Assembly (NCBI RefSeq): GCF_022712275.1
Contig: NZ_JALAGU010000028.1
Coordinates: 1 to 10,317 of the forward strand
DNA: 10,317 nt
Direction: 5' to 3'
Source of the DNA: Corynebacterium sp.
Lineage (GTDB): Bacteria > Actinomycetota > Actinomycetes > Mycobacteriales > Mycobacteriaceae
Numbering within the stretch: position 1 is the first letter of the stretch; every line of letters starts with the position of its first letter. The translations under genes and the position numbers were made by a program. Of the stretch, positions 1 to 6,183 are shown piece by piece. Under the pieces are notes generated by a model. That model saw only the letters and a program-made list of their open reading frames with translations, searched no databases and was not told where the DNA came from.

Positions 1-41
1 CTAAGCCTTCGTCGGCAGCGTCAGCTGTGTATTAGAGACCG
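1..41 (+). other. Nextera/Tn5 sequencing adapter (not genomic), left end
   Basis: Positions 1-8 read CTAAGCCT, which I recognise as an Illumina Nextera i5 index (S508). Positions 9-22 are exactly the Nextera read-1 adapter TCGTCGGCAGCGTC. Positions 23-41 match the 19-nt Tn5 mosaic end with three mismatches (25, 33 and 40). This is library sequence left untrimmed and should be removed. The genomic insert begins at about 42, inside a CRISPR spacer. Confidence 0.96.
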
Positions 42-997
42 GCTGGTGGGCGGTCACCGGCGGGGTCGAGTCCTCCCCACTGCGTGGGGGTTGAGCCGTG
101 ACCGGCTGGGCGCTCGCCCCGGCCGCTGAGTCCTCCCCACTGCGTGGGGGTTGAGCCATTCAGGCCGACCAGGTCACCGACCAGGTGGAGTCCTCCCCAC
201 TGCGTGGGGGTTGAGCCATGCCTCAGACCGTGCGGCGTGATCGTCGGGAGTCCTCCCCACTGCGTGGGGGTTGAGCCATGCTCGTCGGCGGTGGCGGAGC
301 CTTCAAGCCGTCCTCCCCACTGCGTGGGGGTTGAGCCTTCTGCATCATCCGCCTCGCCTACGGCGCATCGTCCTCCCCACTGCGTGGGGGTTGAGCCTCA
401 ATGTTCGACCTCCTGTCTGCGGAGCAGGAGTCCTCCCCACTGCGTGGGGGTTGAGCCGAGAGGCACGCCGGGAACAGTTGAACCGGTGGGTCCTCCCCAC
501 TGCGTGGGGGTTGAGCCTACGACCAGCCCGAAACCCTCGACCTGTTCGGGTCCTCCCCACTGCGTGGGGGTTGAGCCTATGTGAATGAGGTGATCGAAGA
601 TTGAGCCTTGTCCTCCCCACTGCGTGGGGGTTGAGCCGCCTCCGTCTTCGACAACCGCGACAGCTACGGGTCCTCCCCACTGCGTGGGGGTTGAGCCTGC
701 CGCTGCACGATCTCCGCGGCATGCTCGGTGTCCTCCCCACTGCGTGGGGGTTGAGCCGTACGAGCTGCGGCACACGGCGGCGTCCCTGGGTCCTCCCCAC
801 TGCGTGGGGGTTGAGCCTTCTGTAGTCGAGTGCTTCCACGGCAGATCATGTCCTCCCCACTGCGTGGGGGTTGAGCCGTGGACATCACCACCCTGGTCTC
901 CGCGGACGGGTCCTCCCCACTGCGTGGGGGTTGAGCCTACGCCTGGCGCGTCAACACCGGACGATCCGCGTCCTCCCCACTGCGTGGGGGTTGAGCC
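42..997 (+). CRISPR. CRISPR array, type I-E-like, 16 identical repeats, leader end truncated
   Basis: Sixteen identical 28-nt repeats start at 70 and recur every 60 nt, the last at 970-997. They enclose 15 spacers of exactly 32 nt. A 28-nt partial spacer (42-69) precedes the first repeat and is cut by the adapter. Each repeat begins GTCCTCCCC, carries a CCCCAC/GTGGGG stem around a TGC loop, and ends GTTGAGCC. That ending is the 8-nt 5' handle expected after Cas6e cleavage in type I-E. The repeat size, stem and GAGCC ending resemble the I-E repeats of Streptomyces and other actinobacteria. By that orientation the array is transcribed on the + strand, with the leader and newest spacers beyond the left end. 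The last repeat shows no decay. No cas gene is present in the window, so the subtype rests on the repeat alone. Confidence 0.96.
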
Positions 998-1218
998 ATC
1001 ACCAAGAATCGCTTTCTCCGACGCACCCGATCCCCGGCGCTTTCCTCTTCCGAATGCAGCTTCCACTCCCTGGCTCCACCGCGGTCGCCGGCCTCACTAT
1101 CCGGGATCAGGCCCTGAGAATCAGGGCTTCCCTGGACAAACTCGGTGTCGTCGTCACTATCGAGTAGCTCGGCTCTGTGCCGGCCACTGCCTGCTGCTCT
1201 GTCTCACACCCCACACCC
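998..1218. other. Trailer region between CRISPR array and gad, no gene recognised
   Basis: This stretch lies between the last CRISPR repeat and the stop codon of the convergent glutamate decarboxylase gene. It holds a perfect 7-bp hairpin, GCCCTGA at 1111-1117 and TCAGGGC at 1121-1127 with loop GAA. Neither strand has a T-run after it, so it is at best a weak terminator for one of the two converging transcripts. An open frame ending at 1167 has a plausible-looking tail, but it has no start outside the array and no recognisable family. Confidence 0.5.
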
Positions 1219-2613
1219 TCAGTGATGGAACCCCGTCCCCTCTCCACCGTCAGCAGAGGTCGGCAACGGCGCATCCAGCCCGTCGAGGTACCGCACGCAG
1301 GTGCGCAGGTCCCGGACGAACAGCGTCGCCAGGTCATGGCTCATTCCGTTGCGCACCACGATGCGCTGCACGGTCACATCACTGAGGTCGTCCGGCATGG
1401 GGTACGTCGGCACCTGCCAGCCGTGCATCCGCAGCCGGTCGGAGAGATCGTAGAGTGTCCACTTCCGTTCCCGGCGCGCGCCACCCGACGCATCCTCCCC
1501 CGCCAGCCGCCACGCGAAGACGGGGATGTCGAGGTCCTCACTCCACAGCTCGAAGTCCGGCATCTTCCCGATCTCGCCGGCGAGGTACCGCGCCACCTCC
1601 ATCGTCGTGCCCTGCACCCGCCGGTAACCGTCCATCCCCAGCTGCAGGAACAGGTAGTACTGCAGCAGCACCTGCGCGCCCGGCCGGGAGAAGTTCAGGG
1701 CCAGCGTCGGCATGTCCCCGCCGAGGTAGCTGACGCGGAAGACCAGGTCCTCCGGCAGATCCTCCTGCGTGCGCCACACGATCCAACCCAGCCCCGGGTA
1801 GACCAGCCCGTACTTGTGCCCGGAGGTGTTGATCGAGGCCACCCGCGGCAGCCGGAAGTCCCACTCCAGGTCGGGCTGCAGGAACGGGGCGATCATCCCA
1901 CCGGACGCCGCGTCCACGTGGATCCGGATGTCCAGGCCACGTCGGTCCTCGATCTCGTCGAGGGCGGCGGCGATCGCTGCCACCGGCTCGTACATGCCGG
2001 TGTAGGTCACGCCCATGATCGCGACCACGCCAATGGTGTTCTCGTCGACGTAGCTGTCCAGGTCATGACCGTCGAGGACGCGGTGCTCCTCGGTCACGGG
2101 GACGTAGCGGGGCTCCACGTCGAAGTAGTTGCAGAACTTCTCCCAGCACACCTGCACCGCCGAGGAGAGCACGATGTTCGGCGTCTCGGTGGACTCCCCC
2201 GCCGCCCGACGCCTGTGCTGCCACCGCCGCTTCAGCGCCAGGCCACCGAACATGCACGCCTCCGAGGACCCGACGGTGGAGGTGCCCATGGTGTGGTCCG
2301 GATCGGGCGCGTTCCACAGCCGGGCGATCATCCGCCAGCAGCGGTCCTCGATCTCCGCGGTAGCGGGGTACTCGTCCTTGTCGATCATGTTCTTGTCGAA
2401 GGCCTCGCTGTACAGCCGGTTCGCGTGGTCGTCCATCCACGTGCCGACGAAGGTGGCGAGGTTCATCCGGGCGTTGCCGTCGAGCATCGCCTCGTCATGG
2501 ATGAGCTGGTAGGCGGTCTCCGGCAGGCTGCCGGCCTCCGGGATGCGGTGACGCGGGAAACTGGTCGCCTCGTCGGTGCGGGCGAACAGCGGGTTGAGTT
2601 CGAGATCGCTCAT
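1219..2613 (-). CDS. gadB: Glutamate decarboxylase (PLP-dependent)
   Basis: A 464-aa enzyme that converts L-glutamate to 4-aminobutyrate and CO2, consuming a proton in the cytoplasm. This is the usual decarboxylase of glutamate-dependent acid resistance. The length matches E. coli GadB (466 aa). The PLP lysine is Lys267 in SGHKYG. Asp234 in HVDAASGG should pair with the cofactor ring nitrogen. GSSEACMFGGLALKRRW (115-131) is a family signature near the active site. The C-terminus ends GFHH, reminiscent of the C-terminal histidine region of E. coli GadB that closes the active site at neutral pH. The ATG at 2613 is supported by GGAG (complement of 2621-2624) seven bases upstream. No glutamate/GABA antiporter gene (gadC) lies beside it in this window, though the left flank is cut off after the array. 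The opposite-strand frame of similar size is a shadow. Confidence 0.95.
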   Translation of the reverse strand: MSDLELNPLFARTDEATSFPRHRIPEAGSLPETAYQLIHDEAMLDGNARMNLATFVGTWMDDHANRLYSEAFDKNMIDKDEYPATAEIEDRCWRMIARLWNAPDPDHTMGTSTVGSSEACMFGGLALKRRWQHRRRAAGESTETPNIVLSSAVQVCWEKFCNYFDVEPRYVPVTEEHRVLDGHDLDSYVDENTIGVVAIMGVTYTGMYEPVAAIAAALDEIEDRRGLDIRIHVDAASGGMIAPFLQPDLEWDFRLPRVASINTSGHKYGLVYPGLGWIVWRTQEDLPEDLVFRVSYLGGDMPTLALNFSRPGAQVLLQYYLFLQLGMDGYRRVQGTTMEVARYLAGEIGKMPDFELWSEDLDIPVFAWRLAGEDASGGARRERKWTLYDLSDRLRMHGWQVPTYPMPDDLSDVTVQRIVVRNGMSHDLATLFVRDLRTCVRYLDGLDAPLPTSADGGEGTGFHH

Positions 2614-2775
2614 CGGTGGTCTCCGTTCGCGTGCGGTCCCGTCACGCCCTGCGGATCAGGACGCCGTGGTGCTCGGGACGCGGTGGTGGTCAGACGTCGT
2701 GCCGCCGAGCGTACGCGCGGCAGGTGACGGCGATACCCCCTGAACTCTCTACCCACCGGGACTACCCTCGCGACC

Positions 2776-3297
2776 ATGACCACCAACAACCCCACCAACA
2801 CAGACACCACCGACATCAAGTCCATCCCCGCCACGACTCTCGACGGCGACCCGCTCGACCTCCATGATTTCGACGGCCCGCTGCTCATCGTCAACGTCGC
2901 GTCCAAGTGCGGGCTCACCCCGCAGTACACCGCCCTCGAGCAGCTCCAGAAGACCTACAGCACCACCGACGGCACCGGCCTCACCGTCCTCGGCGTCCCC
3001 TGCAACCAGTTCGCCGGCCAGGAACCCGGCAGCGCCGAGGAGATCCAGACGTTCTGCTCCACCACCTACGGCGTCACCTTCCCCCTGCTCGCCAAGACCG
3101 ACGTCAACGGCGACGACCGCGACCCGCTCTACCAGGCCCTCACCACCACGCAGGACGCCGAGGGCGAGGCCGGCGACATCCAGTGGAACTTCGAGAAGTT
3201 CCTCGTCTCCGCCGACGGCCGCGTCCTCAACCGCTTCCGCCCGCAGACCACCCCGGATGACCCGGCGGTCATCGACGCCATCGAAGCGGCACTGTAG
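2776..3297 (+). CDS. Glutathione peroxidase family thiol peroxidase
   Basis: A 173-aa cytosolic peroxidase of the GPx superfamily that reduces hydrogen peroxide or organic hydroperoxides. The catalytic tetrad is complete: peroxidatic Cys45 in NVASKCGLTPQY, Gln82 in PCNQFAGQEPG, and Trp137-Asn138 in WNFEKFLVS. It uses cysteine, not selenocysteine. Cys94 in TFCSTTYGVTFP sits in the helix where GPx-like thioredoxin peroxidases carry the resolving cysteine. This suggests a thioredoxin-dependent two-cysteine mechanism, fitting for actinobacteria, which use mycothiol rather than glutathione. The first 12 residues are low in complexity (MTTNNPTNTDTT) and probably disordered. No Shine-Dalgarno motif is visible before the ATG. 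A TACCCT (2763-2768) lies seven bases upstream, so the mRNA may be leaderless. It is divergent from gad across 162 bp. Confidence 0.93.
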   Translation: MTTNNPTNTDTTDIKSIPATTLDGDPLDLHDFDGPLLIVNVASKCGLTPQYTALEQLQKTYSTTDGTGLTVLGVPCNQFAGQEPGSAEEIQTFCSTTYGVTFPLLAKTDVNGDDRDPLYQALTTTQDAEGEAGDIQWNFEKFLVSADGRVLNRFRPQTTPDDPAVIDAIEAAL

Positions 3298-3374
3298 GGA
3301 GTCTCCGCCGGAAGCACCCTGCCGCACGTCCTTCTCACGGATGAAAAATTGTTCAAAAGTCTCCGGAATCCCGT

Positions 3375-3442
3375 TTGACCAGCTCTTTCACGTGTAGTGT
3401 CGAATCAAGTAACGATTTGATAACGGACCACCCCGCGAGGAG
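3375..3442 (+). promoter_or_regulatory. AT-rich upstream region of the mini-mIHF gene, with small dyad and SD
   Basis: This stretch is clearly richer in A and T than its neighbours. It holds a TTGACC (3375-3380), a TAGTGT (3395-3400) resembling a -10 box, and a small dyad, ATCAA (3404-3408) and TTGAT (3417-3421). A strong GAGGAG (3437-3442) ends eight bases before the GTG start at 3451. The TTGACC to TAGTGT spacing is only 14 nt, so that pairing is uncertain. The ribosome binding site is the firmest element. Confidence 0.4.
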
Positions 3443-3450
3443 AAGAGCCT

Positions 3451-3573
3451 GTGCCGCTCCCTGAACTGACCCTCGAACAACGGCAGGACGCCCTCAAGCT
3501 CGCCGCCAACCGCACGCTGCGCGGCCTCGGCAAGGTCCAGCTGCAGGCCGTGAAAGACGCGATCAGCCGGTAA
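3451..3573 (+). CDS. Miniature mIHF-like protein (integration host factor N- and C-terminal segments joined)
   Basis: A 40-aa frame starting with GTG, preceded by GAGGAG at eight bases and ending TAA. Residues 1-19 (VPLPELTLEQRQDALKLAA) match the conserved N-terminus of actinobacterial integration host factor, typically MALPQLTDEQR..AL.KAA. Residues 21-34 (RTLRGLGKVQLQAV) match its C-terminal RRLRGLG.RQR.AL block. The roughly 60-70 residues that normally lie between, including the central helical DNA-binding part, are absent, and the junction at about Asn20 stays in frame. mIHF is a nucleoid protein of about 105 aa, normally encoded near gmk, and commonly begins with GTG. This may be an internally deleted second copy, either a functional small protein (for example a partner or competitor of full-length mIHF) or a decaying gene. 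The strong ribosome site and intact frame argue for expression. The family match is from memory of conserved motifs, not a search. Confidence 0.68.
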   Translation: MPLPELTLEQRQDALKLAANRTLRGLGKVQLQAVKDAISR

Positions 3574-3590
3574 CCACCCCCGCCCACCAC

Positions 3591-3605
3591 TAAAATCATA
3601 TTCTG
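3591..3605 (+). promoter_or_regulatory. -10 box for a leaderless transcript of the HicB-like gene
   Basis: TAAAAT at 3591-3596 fits the corynebacterial/mycobacterial TANANT -10 consensus exactly and ends nine bases before the ATG at 3606. Transcription would start at or a few bases before the start codon. No Shine-Dalgarno motif lies between. No good -35 is visible. Confidence 0.55.
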
Positions 3606-4508
3606 ATGGCACCAGTTACTTACGGCGTCTCAGTGACTGCGCGCAAGATGCAAGGCGGCTGGGATCTCGCACTCAACAACGGGGACGTTCTCTTCGTCCC
3701 TGTCCTCGACGACGCCGCAACCAGGGTCCGCACCCATCTCAACCTGCACCAACCCGCGATCGACCACCACAGGGTCACGGTCACTCTGACCATCGAGCCG
3801 GACCCGGCACCCGCGCCCGAGACAGTCTCCGGGCCCGCCGTCGCCCCCTCCTGGAGCAGCGAGACGTTCCACACTCCCCGACCGGAAGCCGAGCCGGCAC
3901 CGGTGCCGGAACCTGGGCCCGCATGGAGCTCGACTCCGGATCCGGTGTGGACGCCACGGGCAGAATCGCCCCCGGACCCCACCCCCGTAGCGGCCACTCC
4001 AGAACCCACGCCCGAACCAGTCGCAGATATCAACGGCATGTCCCTCACCCTCCGCTTCCTCGCCGCCCGCGACACCTCGACCGACTTCGCCGGCGCGGCA
4101 TCCCAGGTCGTCCCCTGGGTGGACGCACTGCCAGAGTCCGATCGTCGCCAGTGCCTCTCCGACCTGTGGGTCGCACTCAAGGTGGCCAACGAGGACTTCC
4201 GCTACGGCCCCCTGGAGGAGGCCGTCGCCCGTTGGCGTCCCGGTACATCACCGGCGCCACAGCCCGCGCGACCGACCCCGGAGCCGACCCCGGAGCCGAC
4301 CCCGACCTACACCTACACCGCCCCGGACCCCGAGCCGATCGACCTGCTCCCCCGGGTCAGCCCACCGCCGGAGGCGCCGCCGATGATCTCCCCGAGCTAC
4401 CTCAGCGGCTTCCCTGAGCACTCCTATGCTCTACCGGAGCGTCCCACATGGGCTGCGCGCCCGGCGCGCCCGGCGCGTCGTCAAGAGAGCGGACGCCACC
4501 GTCTGTGA
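3606..4508 (+). CDS. HicB-like N-terminal domain protein with long proline-rich segments
   Basis: A 300-aa protein of unknown role. Residues 5-65 resemble the actinobacterial HicB-like fold: YGVSVTARKMQGGWDLAL, then a LDDAATRVRTHLNL helix, then a VTVTLTIEP strand. HicB proteins usually act as antitoxins to HicA, but no hicA-like gene is adjacent. Residues 66-140 are rich in Pro, Glu, Ala and Thr (PEPTPEP-type). Residues 143-211 form a compact, mixed segment with probable helices (FLAARDTSTDF, CLSDLWVALKVANEDF, LEEAVARW). A second Pro-rich tract follows (213-260), with repeats of PEPT and TYTYT. The tail is rich in Arg and Pro (ARPARPARR). No signal peptide or membrane segment is seen. It probably has its own leaderless promoter and is followed by a hairpin terminator. 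It may be a regulator in which the HicB fold serves as a binding module. The function is unknown. Confidence 0.8.
   Translation: MAPVTYGVSVTARKMQGGWDLALNNGDVLFVPVLDDAATRVRTHLNLHQPAIDHHRVTVTLTIEPDPAPAPETVSGPAVAPSWSSETFHTPRPEAEPAPVPEPGPAWSSTPDPVWTPRAESPPDPTPVAATPEPTPEPVADINGMSLTLRFLAARDTSTDFAGAASQVVPWVDALPESDRRQCLSDLWVALKVANEDFRYGPLEEAVARWRPGTSPAPQPARPTPEPTPEPTPTYTYTAPDPEPIDLLPRVSPPPEAPPMISPSYLSGFPEHSYALPERPTWAARPARPARRQESGRHRL
4273..4304 (+). repeat. Short tandem repeat encoding PEPT
   Basis: A 12-bp unit reading CCCCGGAGCCGA occurs in tandem within the Pro-rich tract of the HicB-like gene, encoding repeated PEPT. Such tracts expand and contract easily, so the linker length may vary between strains. 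Confidence 0.6.
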
Positions 4509-4519
4509 CCTTGCGGCGT

Positions 4520-4541
4520 GACCACACCCTGTGGTCTTTCC
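4520..4541 (+). terminator. Hairpin terminator after the HicB-like gene
   Basis: A perfect 7-bp stem, GACCACA (4520-4526) and TGTGGTC (4530-4536) around a CCC loop, is followed by TTTCCT. It starts 11 bases after the stop codon at 4508. The T-run is short, as is common in GC-rich actinobacteria. Confidence 0.65.
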
Positions 4542-4608
4542 TACAGTTGATGATTCATATTGTCAGAAGTGCAGACTGTTGAGGACGGTCGCCTCTTCGT
4601 CTCCGTCG

Positions 4609-4626
4609 GGACAGGAAGACCTGTCC
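4609..4626. promoter_or_regulatory. Perfect 7-bp inverted repeat upstream of the first TetR gene
   Basis: GGACAGG (4609-4615) and CCTGTCC (4620-4626) form a perfect dyad around AAGA. It lies about 70 bp before the predicted tetR transcription start. It could be a binding site for a second regulator or a hairpin. It does not resemble the palindrome at the tetR start. Confidence 0.4.
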
Positions 4627-4681
4627 GGCGGGGACCCGACCCCGGTCACCAGATTCTCCTGCGCCATCGCGCGGACCACGC

Positions 4682-4707
4682 TAGATTTCTTGTATGCCAT
4701 ACAAGAA
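4682..4707 (+). promoter_or_regulatory. Leaderless promoter and TetR operator overlapping the start codon
   Basis: TAGATT (4682-4687) fits the TANANT -10 consensus and ends six bases before the ATG at 4694, so transcription probably starts at the A of the start codon. A perfect palindrome overlaps it: TTCTTGTAT (4687-4695) and ATACAAGAA (4699-4707) around GCC. Its centre falls on the end of the start codon. Repressor bound here would cover the -10 edge, the transcription start and the first codons. This fits autorepression by the TetR protein encoded just downstream. Confidence 0.75.
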
Positions 4708-5314
4708 CCGTGAGGCCCGCACCGCACTGCTGACCGCTGCCGTCACACTTTTCCGCGACCGGGGCTACGACAACGTCTCCGTCGCGGAGATCGCCCGAGC
4801 CGCCGGTGCCTACCCGAACCAGGTGACCTACCACTTCGGCGGCAAGGAACCCCTGTTCATCCACGCGGCCTCCCACGCAGTCCTGCGCACCGCCCGTCTC
4901 GCCGAGCAACGCACCCGCTGCTCCGCCACCCCGGAGGCCCACGCCCGCGACCTGGTCACCTACCTGCTAGGCCCGGGCGCGCAGACGTTGACCATGTACG
5001 CCGAGGCCATGCTCGCCGCCCGGCGCGTCCCCGAACTGCAGCAGGTCATCGTCACCACCCACGCCGCCCTCCATGAGGCAGGCGAACGCGCGATGGTGGA
5101 GACCTTCACCCGCACCGGCTGGACGGTCCGGGCCTCGCCAGGTGAGATCACCCGCGGCTTCTGGGCCGCCGTCCTCGGCCTCGCCCTGGAGAAGGCAGCC
5201 CTCGGGGCGTCCTTCAACGAGGCCGACGCGGACGCCGTCACCCTCATGCTCGTCCGGCTGAACACCGGCGACCTCACCCCTACCGACACCCCTACCGACC
5301 AGGAGCACCCATGA
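4694..5314 (+). CDS. TetR/AcrR family transcriptional regulator (upstream of hydrolase)
   Basis: A 206-aa TetR-type repressor. The N-terminal DNA-binding domain covers about residues 5-55, with helix-turn-helix VSVAEIARAAGAYPNQVTYHFGGKEPLF-type sequence at 28-55. The remaining helical part is the ligand-binding and dimerisation domain, which is not conserved enough to name a ligand. The C-terminus has a short Thr/Pro-rich tail (LTPTDTPTD). The ATG at 4694 is chosen because it gives the standard TetR N-terminus (MPYKNREARTALL) and lies right after a -10 box. Residues 1-5 are encoded by half of the operator palindrome. The stop overlaps the hydrolase start as ATGA (5311-5314), so the two are probably translated together and the hydrolase is the likely target gene. 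Confidence 0.9.
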   Translation: MPYKNREARTALLTAAVTLFRDRGYDNVSVAEIARAAGAYPNQVTYHFGGKEPLFIHAASHAVLRTARLAEQRTRCSATPEAHARDLVTYLLGPGAQTLTMYAEAMLAARRVPELQQVIVTTHAALHEAGERAMVETFTRTGWTVRASPGEITRGFWAAVLGLALEKAALGASFNEADADAVTLMLVRLNTGDLTPTDTPTDQEHP

Positions 5315-6171
5315 CCAGTAAAGACACCGTCACCCTCACCGCCGGCAACGGCGAACCGATCGCCGTCACACGATTCGCCCCGGACGGGGAGCCCCGGGGA
5401 GCCGCCCTCATCTCCCCGGCGATGGCGACGAAGGCGAGCTACTACACGGCCTTCGCCACCTGGCTCGCTGACCGGGACATCGTGACGTACACCTTCGACT
5501 ACCAGGGCTACGGCGCCTCGGCCCGCACCCCGCTCAAGGACGTCGACGCCGACATCCTCACCTGGGCCGCGGACGCCGCCACCGTCGTCGACCATGTCCA
5601 CGAGGATCTGGCGGAGAACTTCGGTGGCGTCCCGCTGACCTGGATCGGTCACAGCCTCGGCTGCCAGCTCCTGCCCTTCACCGACCACTCGAAGATCACC
5701 CGCGCCGTCATCAGCTGTGGCGGAACCGGCTGGTGGAGGAATGCGGACTACCCGGACAAGGCCATCGCCCCGCTGCTGTGGTGGGCGGTCGCTCCGGCGC
5801 TGGTCAAGGTGCTCGGATACTACCCCGGCAAGAAGATCAGGCTGCTCGGCGACATCCCCGGCCCCGTGATGACGCAGTGGGCGAGCTGGTGCCGGAACCC
5901 GGACTACCTGTTCGGAGTCCTCCCGGAGCACCGCGCGACCTACGCCGCGGTGACCATGCCCGTCACCGCCCTGACCTTCACCGATGACGCCACGATGTCG
6001 GCAAAGGCGAGTGCCCACCTGGAGAGTTTCTACACCGGGGCCGAGCTCACCCCGAAGCGCTTCGCACCGTCGGAGGTCGGCCGGGAGAAGATCGGACACA
6101 TGGGCCTCTACCGTCGCGGCAACGAGGACCTGTGGGAGAAGCTGCTGCTCCCCGAGGTCGCAACGGTGTAG
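5311..6171 (+). CDS. Alpha/beta hydrolase (serine hydrolase)
   Basis: A 286-aa cytosolic alpha/beta-hydrolase-fold protein resembling the predicted hydrolases of COG4757. The nucleophile elbow is GHSLG with Ser115. Candidate acid residues are Asp225 and Asp226 in TFTDDATMS, and the likely catalytic histidine is His263 in IGHMGLYR. The oxyanion region is near ISPAMATKASYY (34-45), and TFDYQGYGAS (61-70) is a conserved strand-turn. The cap region (about 137-205) is rich in Trp and Tyr, which suggests a hydrophobic acyl or aryl ester substrate; this is inference. The start is supported by AGGAG (5301-5305) five bases upstream and by the ATGA overlap with tetR. It converges with the acyl-CoA synthetase, with a palindromic element between them. 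Confidence 0.88.
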   Translation: MTSKDTVTLTAGNGEPIAVTRFAPDGEPRGAALISPAMATKASYYTAFATWLADRDIVTYTFDYQGYGASARTPLKDVDADILTWAADAATVVDHVHEDLAENFGGVPLTWIGHSLGCQLLPFTDHSKITRAVISCGGTGWWRNADYPDKAIAPLLWWAVAPALVKVLGYYPGKKIRLLGDIPGPVMTQWASWCRNPDYLFGVLPEHRATYAAVTMPVTALTFTDDATMSAKASAHLESFYTGAELTPKRFAPSEVGREKIGHMGLYRRGNEDLWEKLLLPEVATV

Positions 6172-6183
6172 CTTCTCCGCACG

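Noticed and set aside
98..969. Many spacers read without stops in the first + strand frame, suggesting a coding bias
   Set aside because: In GC-rich DNA most 10-codon stretches are open by chance, so this alone shows nothing. Only spacer 12 gave a recognisable protein motif.
144..1066. Long open frames on both strands with regularly repeated peptides (for example PPHCVGVEP or GSTPTQWGG)
   Set aside because: They are translations of the CRISPR repeats. The 60-nt period is a multiple of three and GC-rich spacers seldom contain stops.
1111..1127. GCCCTGA/TCAGGGC hairpin as a terminator
   Set aside because: The stem is perfect but short, and no T-run follows on either strand, so it is not called as a terminator.
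1107..1167. Tail of an open frame (IRDQALRIRASLDKLGVVVTIE-like) as a remnant gene
   Set aside because: The frame starts only inside the CRISPR array and has no ribosome site or recognisable family. Kept as a non-coding trailer.
1177..2727. 516-codon open frame on the + strand
   Set aside because: It is the antisense shadow of the glutamate decarboxylase gene. The sequence is His/Arg/Val/Pro-rich and matches no family.
4531..4713. 60-codon frame between the HicB-like gene and tetR
   Set aside because: It begins inside the terminator stem, has no ribosome site and runs through the tetR promoter and start codon.
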